A stretch of 64,000 nucleotides of DNA from Alphaproteobacteria bacterium (GTDB lineage Bacteria; Pseudomonadota; Alphaproteobacteria; Micavibrionales; Micavibrionaceae): positions 1 to 64,000 of the forward strand of contig JAJFGR010000012.1 in NCBI GenBank assembly GCA_021776025.1, read 5' to 3'. Position numbers and translations under genes: made by a program. Under the pieces are notes generated by a model. It saw nothing but the letters and a program-made list of their open reading frames with translations, was not told the DNA's origin and did no database searches. Positions within the stretch are counted from its first letter, which is position 1, and every line of letters begins with the position of its first letter. Shown in pieces: positions 51,870 through 60,773 of the stretch.

Positions 51870-53720
51870 CTACACGACTTTAAGGTGAGGCTTTCTCATC
51901 GGTGCTGTTAGCTCTTTCAAGCGGTTCTGTTCTAACGTTTCTGTTTTGAGGATTTCCGTGGCGCATTTTTCAAGAATGTCTTTATTTTCGTTTAAAATTT
52001 GCGTAGCTCGATCAAAGGAATTTTTTATAATACTACGCACCGTTTCATCGATTTTCTGAGCTGTGGCTTCGCTATATTTTCGCGTTACAGCACCAAACGG
52101 TACATTGCCTAAAAACGGCGTTTGGGCATCTTCATAAACAACAGAGCCCAGATTTTCATCCATACCGTAGCGGGCAACCATATCATGTGCAATATCAGTC
52201 GCTTTTGCTAAATCATCAGAGGCCCCTGTCGATGTATGGTCAAAAATAAGCATCTCTGCCGCTCGCCCGCCTAGCAAAACCGTAATCTTGTTTTCCAGCT
52301 CCTCGCGGGTCATCAAGTAACGATCTTCCGTGGGCCGCTGGATCGTATAGCCCAACGAACCAATGCCGCGCGGGACGATTGAGACTTTATGCACGACGTC
52401 CGTTCCCGGCAATGCCATTGCCATAAGCGCATGCCCCATCTCATGATATGCTACCACTCTGCGTTCAAAAGGCGTTAGGATACGGCTGCGCTTTTCAAGC
52501 CCGGCGACAATACGTTCAATGGCCATTGTGAAATCGCTCATGGTAACGGCCTCTGCTTTTCGCCGCGTAGCCTGAATAGCGGCTTCGTTCACCAGATTGG
52601 CAAGATCCGCGCCAGAAAAACCCGTTGTCATTCCAGCTACCTCTTCGAGATTGATTTCAGGTGCCAGTATAACTTTTTTTACATGAACTTTTAGAATTTG
52701 GACGCGTCCTTTTTGATCCGGTCGGTCCACCAAAACTTGGCGATCAAAGCGGCCCGCACGCAGAAGGGCCGGATCCAGTATTTCAGGCCGATTTGTCGCG
52801 GCTAAGATCACGACTCCCTGACTGGTGTCAAAACCATCCATTTCGGCCAAAAGCTGATTCAATGTTTGTTCGCGTTCATCGTGGCCACCAGACATGGGAA
52901 ACGCTCCGCGAGCACGGCCCAACGCATCAAGTTCATCAATAAAAATAATAGCGGGGGCTTGCGCACGTGCTTGTTCAAATAAATCACGTACCCTAGCGGC
53001 CCCAACCCCGACAAACATCTCAATGAATTCCGAACCGCTGATCGAAAAGAACGGCACCTCCGCTTCTCCCGCCACAGCCTTGGCCAGCAAGGTTTTTCCA
53101 GTGCCCGGAGGCCCCACCAACAACGTACCTTTCGGGTTATGTGCGCCCAACCGTTCATATTCTTTGGGGTTTTTTAGAAATTCAATAATTTCGCGAAGCT
53201 CTTCCTTGGCTTCATCAACACCAGCCACATCATCAAATGTAACTCCGGTTTCTGTATGCATATAAATTTTAGCTTTGCTTTGCCCTACAGTAAGGAAACC
53301 GCCCCCACCGCTTTTTTCTATCATTTTGCGAAAACCGTAAAACCAGATCAGAAAAAAGAACAGAATTGGTACAGTCCAAGACAGTATATTTTGAATGAAC
53401 TCGCTGCGAACCACCCCCTTATAATCAACATTATACTTGGACAGCGTTTCTGACAGAGCGGGATCAATTCGCGGCGTAATGAACTCTGCCTTGCCATCAA
53501 AAGGCCGGACATAATCGCCGTAAATATATCTTTGATCGATATAGACCTTATCTATTTTCCCCTCGGCCATACTCTGCTCAAACTGGCTGTAGGAAATAGA
53601 ATCAACACGTTGCTGCGAAGACATGAATTCCTGCAGCGCAAGGATGAAGAAAAAAGCGGCAATAAAATACCAGAAATGGAGATGGGTCTTCTCTTCCATG
53701 GAATTCATACCATCATACAT
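51870..53720 (-). CDS. ftsH: accessory (island-type) FtsH protease
   Basis: 616 residues. Membrane-anchored AAA+ zinc protease that extracts and degrades membrane and misfolded proteins. Helices at about 15-33 and 113-130; Walker A GPPGTGKT 203-210; Walker [16 protein letters not shown]; second region of homology [20 protein letters not shown]; zinc site HEMGH 426-430. The N-terminal block ([19 protein letters not shown]), the [15 protein letters not shown]-type linker and the presence of cbpA nearby are closer to the extra FtsH of transferable protein-quality-control islands than to the housekeeping copy. That assignment is an inference from memory. Confidence 0.93.
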   Translation of the reverse strand: MYDGMNSMEEKTHLHFWYFIAAFFFILALQEFMSSQQRVDSISYSQFEQSMAEGKIDKVYIDQRYIYGDYVRPFDGKAEFITPRIDPALSETLSKYNVDYKGVVRSEFIQNILSWTVPILFFFLIWFYGFRKMIEKSGGGGFLTVGQSKAKIYMHTETGVTFDDVAGVDEAKEELREIIEFLKNPKEYERLGAHNPKGTLLVGPPGTGKTLLAKAVAGEAEVPFFSISGSEFIEMFVGVGAARVRDLFEQARAQAPAIIFIDELDALGRARGAFPMSGGHDEREQTLNQLLAEMDGFDTSQGVVILAATNRPEILDPALLRAGRFDRQVLVDRPDQKGRVQILKVHVKKVILAPEINLEEVAGMTTGFSGADLANLVNEAAIQATRRKAEAVTMSDFTMAIERIVAGLEKRSRILTPFERRVVAYHEMGHALMAMALPGTDVVHKVSIVPRGIGSLGYTIQRPTEDRYLMTREELENKITVLLGGRAAEMLIFDHTSTGASDDLAKATDIAHDMVARYGMDENLGSVVYEDAQTPFLGNVPFGAVTRKYSEATAQKIDETVRSIIKNSFDRATQILNENKDILEKCATEILKTETLEQNRLKELTAPMRKPHLKVV

Positions 53721-53970
53721 TCTCTTGCTTATTCTTGATATTTATCAAAGTTTTTATGAAGACGTAGCGTAAGCCATTCCTGAAGGAATTGGCAAGATGG
53801 TTTGTGGTGCGGAGGTTAATGCCGTTGCAATTTTCCGGCACAAAGACGCTCTTGGCCTGAAAATCCATGCTGGAAGCAGTTTTTAACATTCGTAGAATAA
53901 GTTGGTTGCGATGTCCCCCGTCAGTACAAGTCGACAGAGAGTAGTGAATTGCTAAGGTAATGTTTAGAGA
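53721..53970. other. intergenic, possible gene remnant
   Basis: Contains a short open stretch on the plus strand (53773-53886) with MVCGAEVNAVAIFRHKDALG and a TAA. It reads like the end of a coding sequence but has no ribosome site and I cannot identify it. Nothing else is recognised before repeat R5. Confidence 0.25.
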
Positions 53971-54115
53971 TGGTGCCCCCGGGGAGACTTAAACTCCCAC
54001 TTCCGAAGAAACCGGATTTTAAATCCGTCAAGGTCAAGCATAAACCCTTGATTTAGTTAAATATTTCCTTGCTCAAAGTAAAAGTGTGTAAGTTTTCGAA
54101 CGATTTTTTAACAAA
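53971..54115 (-). repeat. tRNA-Leu 3'-half repeat, copy R5 (UAA-type loop)
   Basis: As the other copies, but the anticodon-loop region is CGGATTTAAAATCC (TAA instead of CAA), the T arm is GGGAG-TTTAAGT-CTCCC and only one ttacacac motif remains. Ends GGGGGCACCA. It precedes the glutamyl-tRNA reductase-like gene. The following 54116-54293 is AT-rich without features. Confidence 0.72.
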
Positions 54116-54293
54116 AGTACGCCATTTTATGCTCTTTGTCCGACTTGTGCTGATGGAGTATAAATTTGACATAATAAAAAATACAGTGTAATACTTTCGG
54201 CACCACAGATATAAAAAAGTATAAGCACCTAATCTGCGCACAGAATATTGTATATAAGCTAAAAAATTATTTCATTAACGGTAGATTGATATC

Positions 54294-55391
54294 ATGACTT
54301 TAGTTTACGCGCGGGAAAATGTAACAGAAGATCTCTTGTTACTCGATATTGAACCAAAACATTTTTCAGAAGAATTTAGGAATTTGAGAGATTCTCAAGG
54401 ACTTTTGCACATTAAGGGTTGTCGAAGAGAGGTGCTTATCGGTCGATCACGTGCACTTAAATTTGCTTCTGATTTAGATGGAAGCGCAGTCTCTGTATAT
54501 AAAGGGGGGCAAGCTTATGCCCATCTTCTAACTTATGTTACAGGCCTTCTGAGCCGAACGCGCGGAGAGAACCAAGTGGTCTCACAGTTCAAAAATGCTT
54601 ACGAGGAGCTTAAAATGAGAAATGCTCTATCTGCAAAAGCTATGCAGCGGCTTTCTCAATACATCCTTCATGATAATGGGGTAATTAGAAATCACGTCAC
54701 AAGGAGTTTAAAACCTGCATTTTTTGAAGCCTGTGCTCACGAATTATCAGGGCAAAAAGGTCAAGAAGCAGTACTCGTGGTTGCAAATACAGATATAACA
54801 GGCAAAAAACCTGACGATAGTACAGAAAACATTGTTAGATACTTAGGCGGCAAAAGGAAAGACGCGGCCAAGACTATTGTTTTTACACACCCAGATGATT
54901 CTTCTTTGATAAATGTACACAGCGCCTTCTTGCGGCAGAAAGAGAAAGGGAAAATTTCTAGTGATGTTAAGATGTTGCCCTTCTCAGAAGCATTCGATGC
55001 CGTGAGAGATCTCCAGAGTTTTCAAAGGGTGTTTGTTTGTTATCCTATGGATAGGGAAGCGGACGTTGATACAACAATAATTGAAGAATGGGGGCAAAAA
55101 GAATGTTTTGGAGGAATGTTGGTTCACCTTGGTGGTAGCAAAAAAATTGACAGAGTATCAAGAGGCAAATGGTTGGATCCTGAATTGGAAAATTATATTT
55201 CCCCAGAAAGTATTTCCGATTGGCAAAAGGATAGGAAGGCTCAAAACGATACAACCATTATTAGGGGTTCTATTGCTTGCCAATTCTGTGCAGAAGTTCG
55301 GGCTGAAGGTAGAAGGCCAACCCCTAATAATGTTACGCAAACGCTGAAGGATGGCCCATCAGATATACAGATCTCGCATTACCGCAGCTAA
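54294..55391 (+). CDS. glutamyl-tRNA reductase-like protein (divergent HemA homologue)
   Basis: 365 residues against about 420 in HemA. By eye the whole chain follows HemA. LHIKGCRREVLI sits where HemA has the catalytic STCNRTE, with Cys43 in place. H77 begins the family signature with correct spacing to GENQVVSQFK (91-100; HemA has GEPQILGQVK). A Rossmann-like pattern follows (AVLVVANT 159-166, KTIVFTHP 193-200, RVFVCYP), then MLVHLGGSKKID, parallel to HemA MLLVDIAVPRDV. The C-terminal dimer domain is short. In HemA this reaction reduces Glu-tRNA to glutamate semialdehyde for heme synthesis. Many signature positions are changed, so function may differ. Local base use is AT-richer than neighbours. 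Flanked on both sides by tRNA-Leu repeats. Confidence 0.62.
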   Translation: MTLVYARENVTEDLLLLDIEPKHFSEEFRNLRDSQGLLHIKGCRREVLIGRSRALKFASDLDGSAVSVYKGGQAYAHLLTYVTGLLSRTRGENQVVSQFKNAYEELKMRNALSAKAMQRLSQYILHDNGVIRNHVTRSLKPAFFEACAHELSGQKGQEAVLVVANTDITGKKPDDSTENIVRYLGGKRKDAAKTIVFTHPDDSSLINVHSAFLRQKEKGKISSDVKMLPFSEAFDAVRDLQSFQRVFVCYPMDREADVDTTIIEEWGQKECFGGMLVHLGGSKKIDRVSRGKWLDPELENYISPESISDWQKDRKAQNDTTIIRGSIACQFCAEVRAEGRRPTPNNVTQTLKDGPSDIQISHYRS

Positions 55392-55406
55392 ACCATTAAA
55401 GAATAA

Positions 55407-55572
55407 TGGTGCCCCCGGTCAGACCTGAACTGACACTCCCGAAAGAACGGGATTTTGAATCCGTCAAGTCTAGAGATAATCCATTGAAGTGATTAAACAA
55501 TTCTTCCCTCGAATAAAAAGTGTGTAAGAATAGTGTGTAACTTTTGAGCGGTTTTAAGCCTAAAATCACGAA
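55407..55572 (-). repeat. tRNA-Leu 3'-half repeat, copy R6
   Basis: Full copy with CAA-type loop, variable arm, T arm GTCAG-TTCAGGT-CTGAC, GGGGGCACCA end and both ttacacac motifs. About 80% identical by eye to R7 over 150 bp, including the flank beyond the tRNA part. Confidence 0.78.
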
Positions 55573-55603
55573 AACTATCAAAAACACCTACCCTAGCCAC
55601 ATT

Positions 55604-55661
55604 AGACTTAAAATTTGCTGTCTGTATGGGCGTGCCGGTTCAAGTCCGGCCAGGCCCACCA
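55604..55661 (+). pseudogene. intronless 3' half of tRNA-Leu(UAA), likely attachment-site duplicate
   Basis: AGACTTAAAAT (anticodon region without intron), variable arm, T arm GCCGG-TTCAAGT-CCGGC, CAGGCCC, A, CCA. From 55631 to 55664 it is identical over 34 bp to the end of the real tRNA-Leu gene (41100-41133), same orientation. No acceptor 5' strand or D arm precedes it. A classic direct repeat at the far end of an island integrated at a tRNA 3' end. Confidence 0.75.
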
Positions 55662-55711
55662 TTTTTACAAAAAATTGAAACTTTAACGCTTTTTTATACG
55701 AATAGTGTAAT

Positions 55712-56089
55712 ATGAGAGATATGAGAAAAACTCTGCTTGGATTTATGGCGCTTTTGATGCTCACACCAGTTTTGATGTGCGCCATGGCGTTTTGCCCTAT
55801 GCAGGCCGCACAAGCAGCAGATGCCCAGCCGTGCCATGAAGCTGATGGCCATGATGGTCTTATGCTGGCAATGGATTGCATGGGCGTTGATCTTTTTCAG
55901 GCAGATGTAAGCAACGATATTCAGCCTGATCTGTCCTTAGACAGCATTGATTATGCATGGGTTGATCTCGTAGCCTATTATAATTTCCTTCCCAGTAATA
56001 TCAATGGTATTCGCGGCCCACCTGATAGGGCTGAGCGACCGAATACAGACCCTTCCCTTATTCTCACAACACAGCGTTTCCGCATCTAA
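55712..56089 (+). CDS. small exported protein of the cus operon
   Basis: 125 residues; the second ATG (55721) has a better GAGAG site and may be the true start. Signal peptide TLLGFMALLMLTPVLMC, then a Cys/His/Met-containing segment (CPMQAAQAADAQPCHEADGH, MLAMDCMG) that could bind copper, followed by an acidic part and an Arg/Pro-rich end (GPPDRAERP). The family is not recognised; its place 45 bp before cusB suggests a role in metal handling in the periplasm. Confidence 0.6.
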   Translation: MRDMRKTLLGFMALLMLTPVLMCAMAFCPMQAAQAADAQPCHEADGHDGLMLAMDCMGVDLFQADVSNDIQPDLSLDSIDYAWVDLVAYYNFLPSNINGIRGPPDRAERPNTDPSLILTTQRFRI

Positions 56090-56134
56090 ATCACTCCTTT
56101 TTTCGTTTTTTAACGTAAGAAAAGGAGTCTTATT

Positions 56135-57334
56135 ATGCGTATTTTTATTTCATTATTGTTTGTTCTAGCGCTCGGCATCGGTGTTGGTGTGGGTTTTAAA
56201 ATGCAGCCGTTTTCCAGTGAGGGCGAAATGCAATCCACCTCTGAACCCACTGAGCGCAAAATAGCCTACTGGGCTGCCCCTATGGACCCAAATTATCGTC
56301 GGGACGAGCCGGACCAATCTCCCATGGGTATGGATTTGGTTCCTGTCTATGAAGATGAGTTAAGCGGAGGGGCAAGCGCGCCAGAAGGCGCGATTAAGAT
56401 AGACCCGGTTTACACACAAACACTTGGCGTAAAGACAGAAGAAGTACGCGCCCGCGAATTTGGAAAAAATATCCGTGCCTTTGGCCGGATAGCGCCGAGC
56501 ACTCGTCTTGAATATATGGTAGACGTGCGCACCGATGGATGGATTGTTGATTTGGCTACCGATGCTGTAGGCGATATCGTCAAAAAAGGCGATCTGATCT
56601 TCACCTATTACAGCCCTGATTTAATGAACGCACAGTCCGATTTTATGATTGGGCGGCGTGTAGGGAACGCTACGCAACGTCTTCGTCTCTACGGCATGGA
56701 TGAGAAAGCTATCGCAGCGCTGAAAAAGAAAGGCAAATTTTTAGAGAAAACACCATTCCATGCACCAGTCGATGGAACTGTGACTATGTTGGGTGTTCGT
56801 AAAGGTGCGCATGTGAGCGAAGGCGGAAACGTCATGATGATTCAGGATTTCTCTCGGCTCTGGGTCAATGTTGATGTACCAATCCGCGACATTCAGTTTT
56901 TAACCATAGGGGCACCGGCAAAAGTCACTGTACCGGAAACGGGTGATGAGTATGAAACGCTCATTGATTTTATCCATCCGGTGAACGATCCGCAAAATCG
57001 CACAGTCATGGTGAGACTGATCCTTGACAACCCGGACGGCATACTCAAATCCGACACCTATGTTGATGTTGAACTTCAAGGCGACACACAACCTCGTCTC
57101 ACCGTATCGCAAGAAGCTGTTTTATACGGCAGTGGCGGCGCATACGTGATGGAAGACGTCGATAACGGATATTTCCGCCCCGTGATGGTGAACGCAGGAA
57201 TTACATCTGGAGGCCTGACGGAAATCAAAAGCGGTCTAAAGCCCGGTCAGAAGATTGTGACCTCTGGCCAGTTTATGCTCGATGCCGAAACCAATCTCAA
57301 AGGCGGTATGGAGGCTATGGGTCATGACCACTAA
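56135..57334 (+). CDS. cusB: CusB-type periplasmic adaptor of a heavy-metal RND pump
   Basis: 399 residues. N-terminal anchor/signal, then a heavy-metal-binding domain (YWAAPMDPNYRRDEPDQSPM, residues 45-64, followed by GMDLVPVY) with Met ligands, then the membrane-fusion core: lipoyl half-motifs (DGWIVDLATDAVGDIVKKGD; PVDGTVTMLGVRKGAHVSEGG) and the beta-barrel end (LTVSQEAVLYGSGGAYVM). It passes Cu(I) or Ag(I) from the periplasm to CusA. cusA begins 11 bp before its stop. No outer-membrane CusC gene is in the window. Confidence 0.92.
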   Translation: MRIFISLLFVLALGIGVGVGFKMQPFSSEGEMQSTSEPTERKIAYWAAPMDPNYRRDEPDQSPMGMDLVPVYEDELSGGASAPEGAIKIDPVYTQTLGVKTEEVRAREFGKNIRAFGRIAPSTRLEYMVDVRTDGWIVDLATDAVGDIVKKGDLIFTYYSPDLMNAQSDFMIGRRVGNATQRLRLYGMDEKAIAALKKKGKFLEKTPFHAPVDGTVTMLGVRKGAHVSEGGNVMMIQDFSRLWVNVDVPIRDIQFLTIGAPAKVTVPETGDEYETLIDFIHPVNDPQNRTVMVRLILDNPDGILKSDTYVDVELQGDTQPRLTVSQEAVLYGSGGAYVMEDVDNGYFRPVMVNAGITSGGLTEIKSGLKPGQKIVTSGQFMLDAETNLKGGMEAMGHDH

Positions 57335-60300
57335 TCACATCCACGACCCGTCCAAGAGCTTTGCCGCCAAAATCATTGATTGGTCGGTTGGCAACCGTTT
57401 TTTTGTGATGCTCGGCGCATTGGTGCTACTGGCAGCGGGCGTTGTCTCACTTACTAAAATTCCGCTGGATGCGATTCCTGATTTATCAGATACGCAGGTG
57501 ATCATTCGCACCGACTTTCCGGGGCAAGCGCCGCAGGTGATTGAAGATCAGGTGACTTTCCCGCTATCCACACAAATGCTGGGTTTGCCGAAGACTAAAG
57601 TTGTGCGTGGCTTCTCCATGTTCGGCACGTCATTCGTTTATATCGTGTTTGAAGATGGCGTTGATATGTACTGGGCGCGAAGCCGCGTTCTGGAGTCTCT
57701 TTCACAAGTCAGAAGTGAATTGCCCGATGGCGCAGACCCACAATTGGGGCCGGATGCAACAGGTGTAGGCTGGGTGTTTCAATACGCTCTATTTGACCAA
57801 ACAGGCGAGCACGATTTATCAGAACTACGCAGCTTGCAAGACTGGTTTGTGCGCTTTGAGTTGGCGACCATTGATGGTGTGGCGGAAGTGGCCAGCGTCG
57901 GCGGGTTTGTAAAAGAATATCAAGTTCTGGTTGATCCAAATAAACTCCGCGCCTTTGATATATCCTTATCTATGGTGATCGAGGCTGTGCGCTCTGCCAA
58001 TCAGGAAACTGGCGGACGAACACTGGAAATGGCGGAAACGGAATATTTGATCCGCTCCTTTGGCTATGTAGGTAAGCCCGAAGACTTACAGCAAGCCGTT
58101 CTGAAAACTGTAGACGGAACGCCGATCACAATTGGTGATGTGGCACGCGTGGTAGAAGGCCCAGCTATTCGGCGCGGCGTTACCGAACTTAACGGAACAG
58201 GTGAAGCCGTAGGCGGCATTGTCGTTATGCGCCCCGGCGCAAACGCGCTCGATGTAATACACAACGTTAAAGAGCGCCTAGAAAGCGTAAAGCAAGGTTT
58301 ACCGGAAGGCGTGGAATTAAAAGTCGTCTATGACCGCAGCCAATTAATTGAAGGCTCTGTTGATTACCTCAAAGACAAGCTGATTGAAGAAAGTCTGATG
58401 GTAGCATTGATTACCTTCTTATTTCTGCTTCATGCCCGCAGTGCCTTGGTTGCAATTATTACCATCCCGCTTGGTATATTGGCGGCCTTTATCATCATGA
58501 ACGCACAAGGCATTACGGCCAATATCATGTCACTAGGCGGGATTGCCATTGCCATTGGCGCGATGGTCGATGCGTCCATTGTGATGGTGGAGAACGCGCA
58601 CAGGAAACTGGCAGGAATAGCAGAAGATGCTAGTAAAGAAGAAAAACAAGCGGCGCTCATACAAGCTGCTAAGGAAGTTGGCCCGGGATTATTTTTCTCA
58701 CTCCTCATTATTACCGTTTCTTTCTTCCCTGTCTTTGCTCTGACAGGACAATCGGCCAAAATGTTTACACCTCTGGCTTTTACTAAAACTTATGCCATGG
58801 CAGCAGCGGCGCTTTTATCAGTGACAGTCGTTCCGGTTCTTATGCTTTGGCTGATTAGGGGGAAGATCAAACGCGAAGATGAAAACCCCATAAACCGCTT
58901 TTTCATTGCGCTTTACCGCCCGTTTTTGAACGCGGCATTAAAGTGGCGCAAGGGTACGATCATTTTGGCTTTTGCGGCCCTTATTAGCACTACCCTTCCA
59001 GCTTCAAAATTGGGGAGTGAATTTATGCCGCCGCTTTATGAAGGTAGCTTGCTCTATATGCCGATGACGTTGCCGGGCGTTTCTATCACCAAAGCGCGGG
59101 AAATTTTGCAGGTCACGAACCGCCAAATTATGAGCGTACCGGAAGTGCGCCAAGCTTTTGGGAAAGCGGGGCGCTCAAATTCTGCCACTGACCCAGCGCC
59201 ACTGGCAATGATTGAAACATGGATTGAGCTAAAACCACGCGAGCAGTGGCGCAAGGGCATGACCCCTGAAAAATTAATGGCTGATTTGGATAAGCGTGTG
59301 CGCTTGCCGGGCATGATGAATAGCTGGGGCTATCCTATCAAAATCCGGCTGGACATGCTCACGACAGGCATCCGCACACCTGTTGGTATTAAGGTCGCCG
59401 GGTCAGACCTGAACACAATCGATAAAATTGCCAAGGAAGTTGAAGTTTTAGCCCGTGCCGTACCGGGAACCCGTACCGCGATTGCTGACCGGGTTGTTGG
59501 CGGAAAATATATTGAGATTGAACCCAACCGCCGCGATATTGCTCGCTATGGTATCTCTATAAAGACCGTCCAGCGCGTCATTCAAACGGCTCTTGGCGGC
59601 ATGCAGCTGGATGAAGCGGTAGAAGGGCGTGAGCGCTACCCCATTATGCTGCGCTATGATCGTCCGTTCCGTGAACACGTTTCAGAGATGGACAATATTC
59701 TCGTTCCTACGCCACAAGGCGCACATATCCCGCTGGCGACCCTCGCTGATATTCGCATTGCCGAAGGCCCGTCCATGATTAAGTCCGAAGATGCTCGGCT
59801 GAATGGCTGGGTGTTCGTAGATATTGAAGGGCGTGACATTGGCTCTTACATAAGCGACTTACAAAATACACTTAAAACGCTTGATCTACCACAAGGCTAT
59901 ACACTGAAACTGTCCGGTCAGTTTGAGCAAATGCAAGAAGCCAATGAACGCTTAAAAATAGCTGTTCCGGCGACGCTGCTGATTATCCTGACGCTACTTT
60001 ACCTACATTTTGGTACGTGGGATCGGACTCTATTGATCATGCTGTCTGTCCCATTTGGTATAATCGGCGGCGTATGGTGGACATGGCTCGCCGGATATAA
60101 CATTTCCGTGGCCGTAGCCGTAGGCTTCATTGCACTGGCCGGGATTGCCGTAGAAACAGCCATAATCATGCTGATCTATCTTGACCAACAGATGCGCGAA
60201 CATCCGGTTCATACTTTTGAAGACTTGTTAGAAAATGTGCGCCAAGGAGCTATCCAACGCCTTCGTCCCAAGCTCATGACCGTCAGCACTGTTATCCTCG

Positions 60301-60485
60301 GCCTGATTCCGATTTTTCTAACTATCGGGCCGGGTTCAGATGTAATGCGCCGTATTGCTCTGCCGATGGTCGGCGGAATGATCAGCACCATGATCCTGAC
60401 ACTCATACTCATACCCGTCTTATACGCTGTGTATATGCAATGGAAACTCAAACTCCCTACCCAAACCGAAAGTAAACCAAAATGA
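57324..60485 (+). CDS. cusA: CusA-type heavy-metal efflux RND transporter
   Basis: 1053 residues from the ATG at 57324, which has GGAGG 10 bases upstream; a longer frame from 57282 lies in cusB. Twelve helices and two large periplasmic loops. Proton-relay helix GAMVDASIVMVENAH is of the heavy-metal (HME) class. Copper-path Met residues are visible in LYMPMTLPG and DMLTTGIRTP, the places of CusA Met573 and Met672. So monovalent Cu/Ag is likelier than Zn/Co/Ni. Overlaps the bufferin-like gene by ATGA. Confidence 0.94.
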   Translation: MTTNHIHDPSKSFAAKIIDWSVGNRFFVMLGALVLLAAGVVSLTKIPLDAIPDLSDTQVIIRTDFPGQAPQVIEDQVTFPLSTQMLGLPKTKVVRGFSMFGTSFVYIVFEDGVDMYWARSRVLESLSQVRSELPDGADPQLGPDATGVGWVFQYALFDQTGEHDLSELRSLQDWFVRFELATIDGVAEVASVGGFVKEYQVLVDPNKLRAFDISLSMVIEAVRSANQETGGRTLEMAETEYLIRSFGYVGKPEDLQQAVLKTVDGTPITIGDVARVVEGPAIRRGVTELNGTGEAVGGIVVMRPGANALDVIHNVKERLESVKQGLPEGVELKVVYDRSQLIEGSVDYLKDKLIEESLMVALITFLFLLHARSALVAIITIPLGILAAFIIMNAQGITANIMSLGGIAIAIGAMVDASIVMVENAHRKLAGIAEDASKEEKQAALIQAAKEVGPGLFFSLLIITVSFFPVFALTGQSAKMFTPLAFTKTYAMAAAALLSVTVVPVLMLWLIRGKIKREDENPINRFFIALYRPFLNAALKWRKGTIILAFAALISTTLPASKLGSEFMPPLYEGSLLYMPMTLPGVSITKAREILQVTNRQIMSVPEVRQAFGKAGRSNSATDPAPLAMIETWIELKPREQWRKGMTPEKLMADLDKRVRLPGMMNSWGYPIKIRLDMLTTGIRTPVGIKVAGSDLNTIDKIAKEVEVLARAVPGTRTAIADRVVGGKYIEIEPNRRDIARYGISIKTVQRVIQTALGGMQLDEAVEGRERYPIMLRYDRPFREHVSEMDNILVPTPQGAHIPLATLADIRIAEGPSMIKSEDARLNGWVFVDIEGRDIGSYISDLQNTLKTLDLPQGYTLKLSGQFEQMQEANERLKIAVPATLLIILTLLYLHFGTWDRTLLIMLSVPFGIIGGVWWTWLAGYNISVAVAVGFIALAGIAVETAIIMLIYLDQQMREHPVHTFEDLLENVRQGAIQRLRPKLMTVSTVILGLIPIFLTIGPGSDVMRRIALPMVGGMISTMILTLILIPVLYAVYMQWKLKLPTQTESKPK

Positions 60486-60706
60486 AAACTCAAACAAAAA
60501 AACTTGCGATTTCAACGGCCATTTCAGCCGCACTATTCAGTTTTTCTACCACTGGCGCTCTGGCGCATTTAGAGCCGAAAAAAGGTGAAGAGACGGAGAA
60601 ATGCTACGGTGTTATCAAAGCCCATAAAAATGATTGCGCGTCCAAGGCAGGCAAACATAGCTGCTCAGGTAGGGTAAAAACTGATGATAAAGGGTCAGAA
60701 AAATAG
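60482..60706 (+). CDS. DUF2282 (BufA1-like) bufferin precursor, C-terminally short
   Basis: 74 residues. Signal peptide (TAISAALFSFSTTGALA), then the DUF2282 core EKCYGVIKAHKNDC and HSCSG. DUF2282/BufA1 peptides are periplasmic metallophores whose Cys are modified by a DUF692 enzyme (BufB) with BufC, and they bind copper. Here three core Cys remain, but the usual last part with the fourth Cys (a VPxGTC-like end) is missing: the frame stops at TAG right after KGSEK. No bufB or bufC is visible nearby. The start overlaps the cusA stop by 4 bp, tying it to copper efflux. Confidence 0.8.
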   Translation: MKTQTKKLAISTAISAALFSFSTTGALAHLEPKKGEETEKCYGVIKAHKNDCASKAGKHSCSGRVKTDDKGSEK

Positions 60707-60773
60707 CAGCTCGTAGGTACATCATACTTCTGCATTTCATTGGTTGCGGGAGTAGAATTTGAACGTGAAGTAA

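Noticed and set aside
53797-53886. 29-codon frame with a protein-like end
   Set aside because: No ribosome site, too short to identify; kept only as a note on the intergenic region.
54053-54241. 62-residue frame on the minus strand
   Set aside because: Runs through repeat R5, has no ribosome site and an implausible composition.
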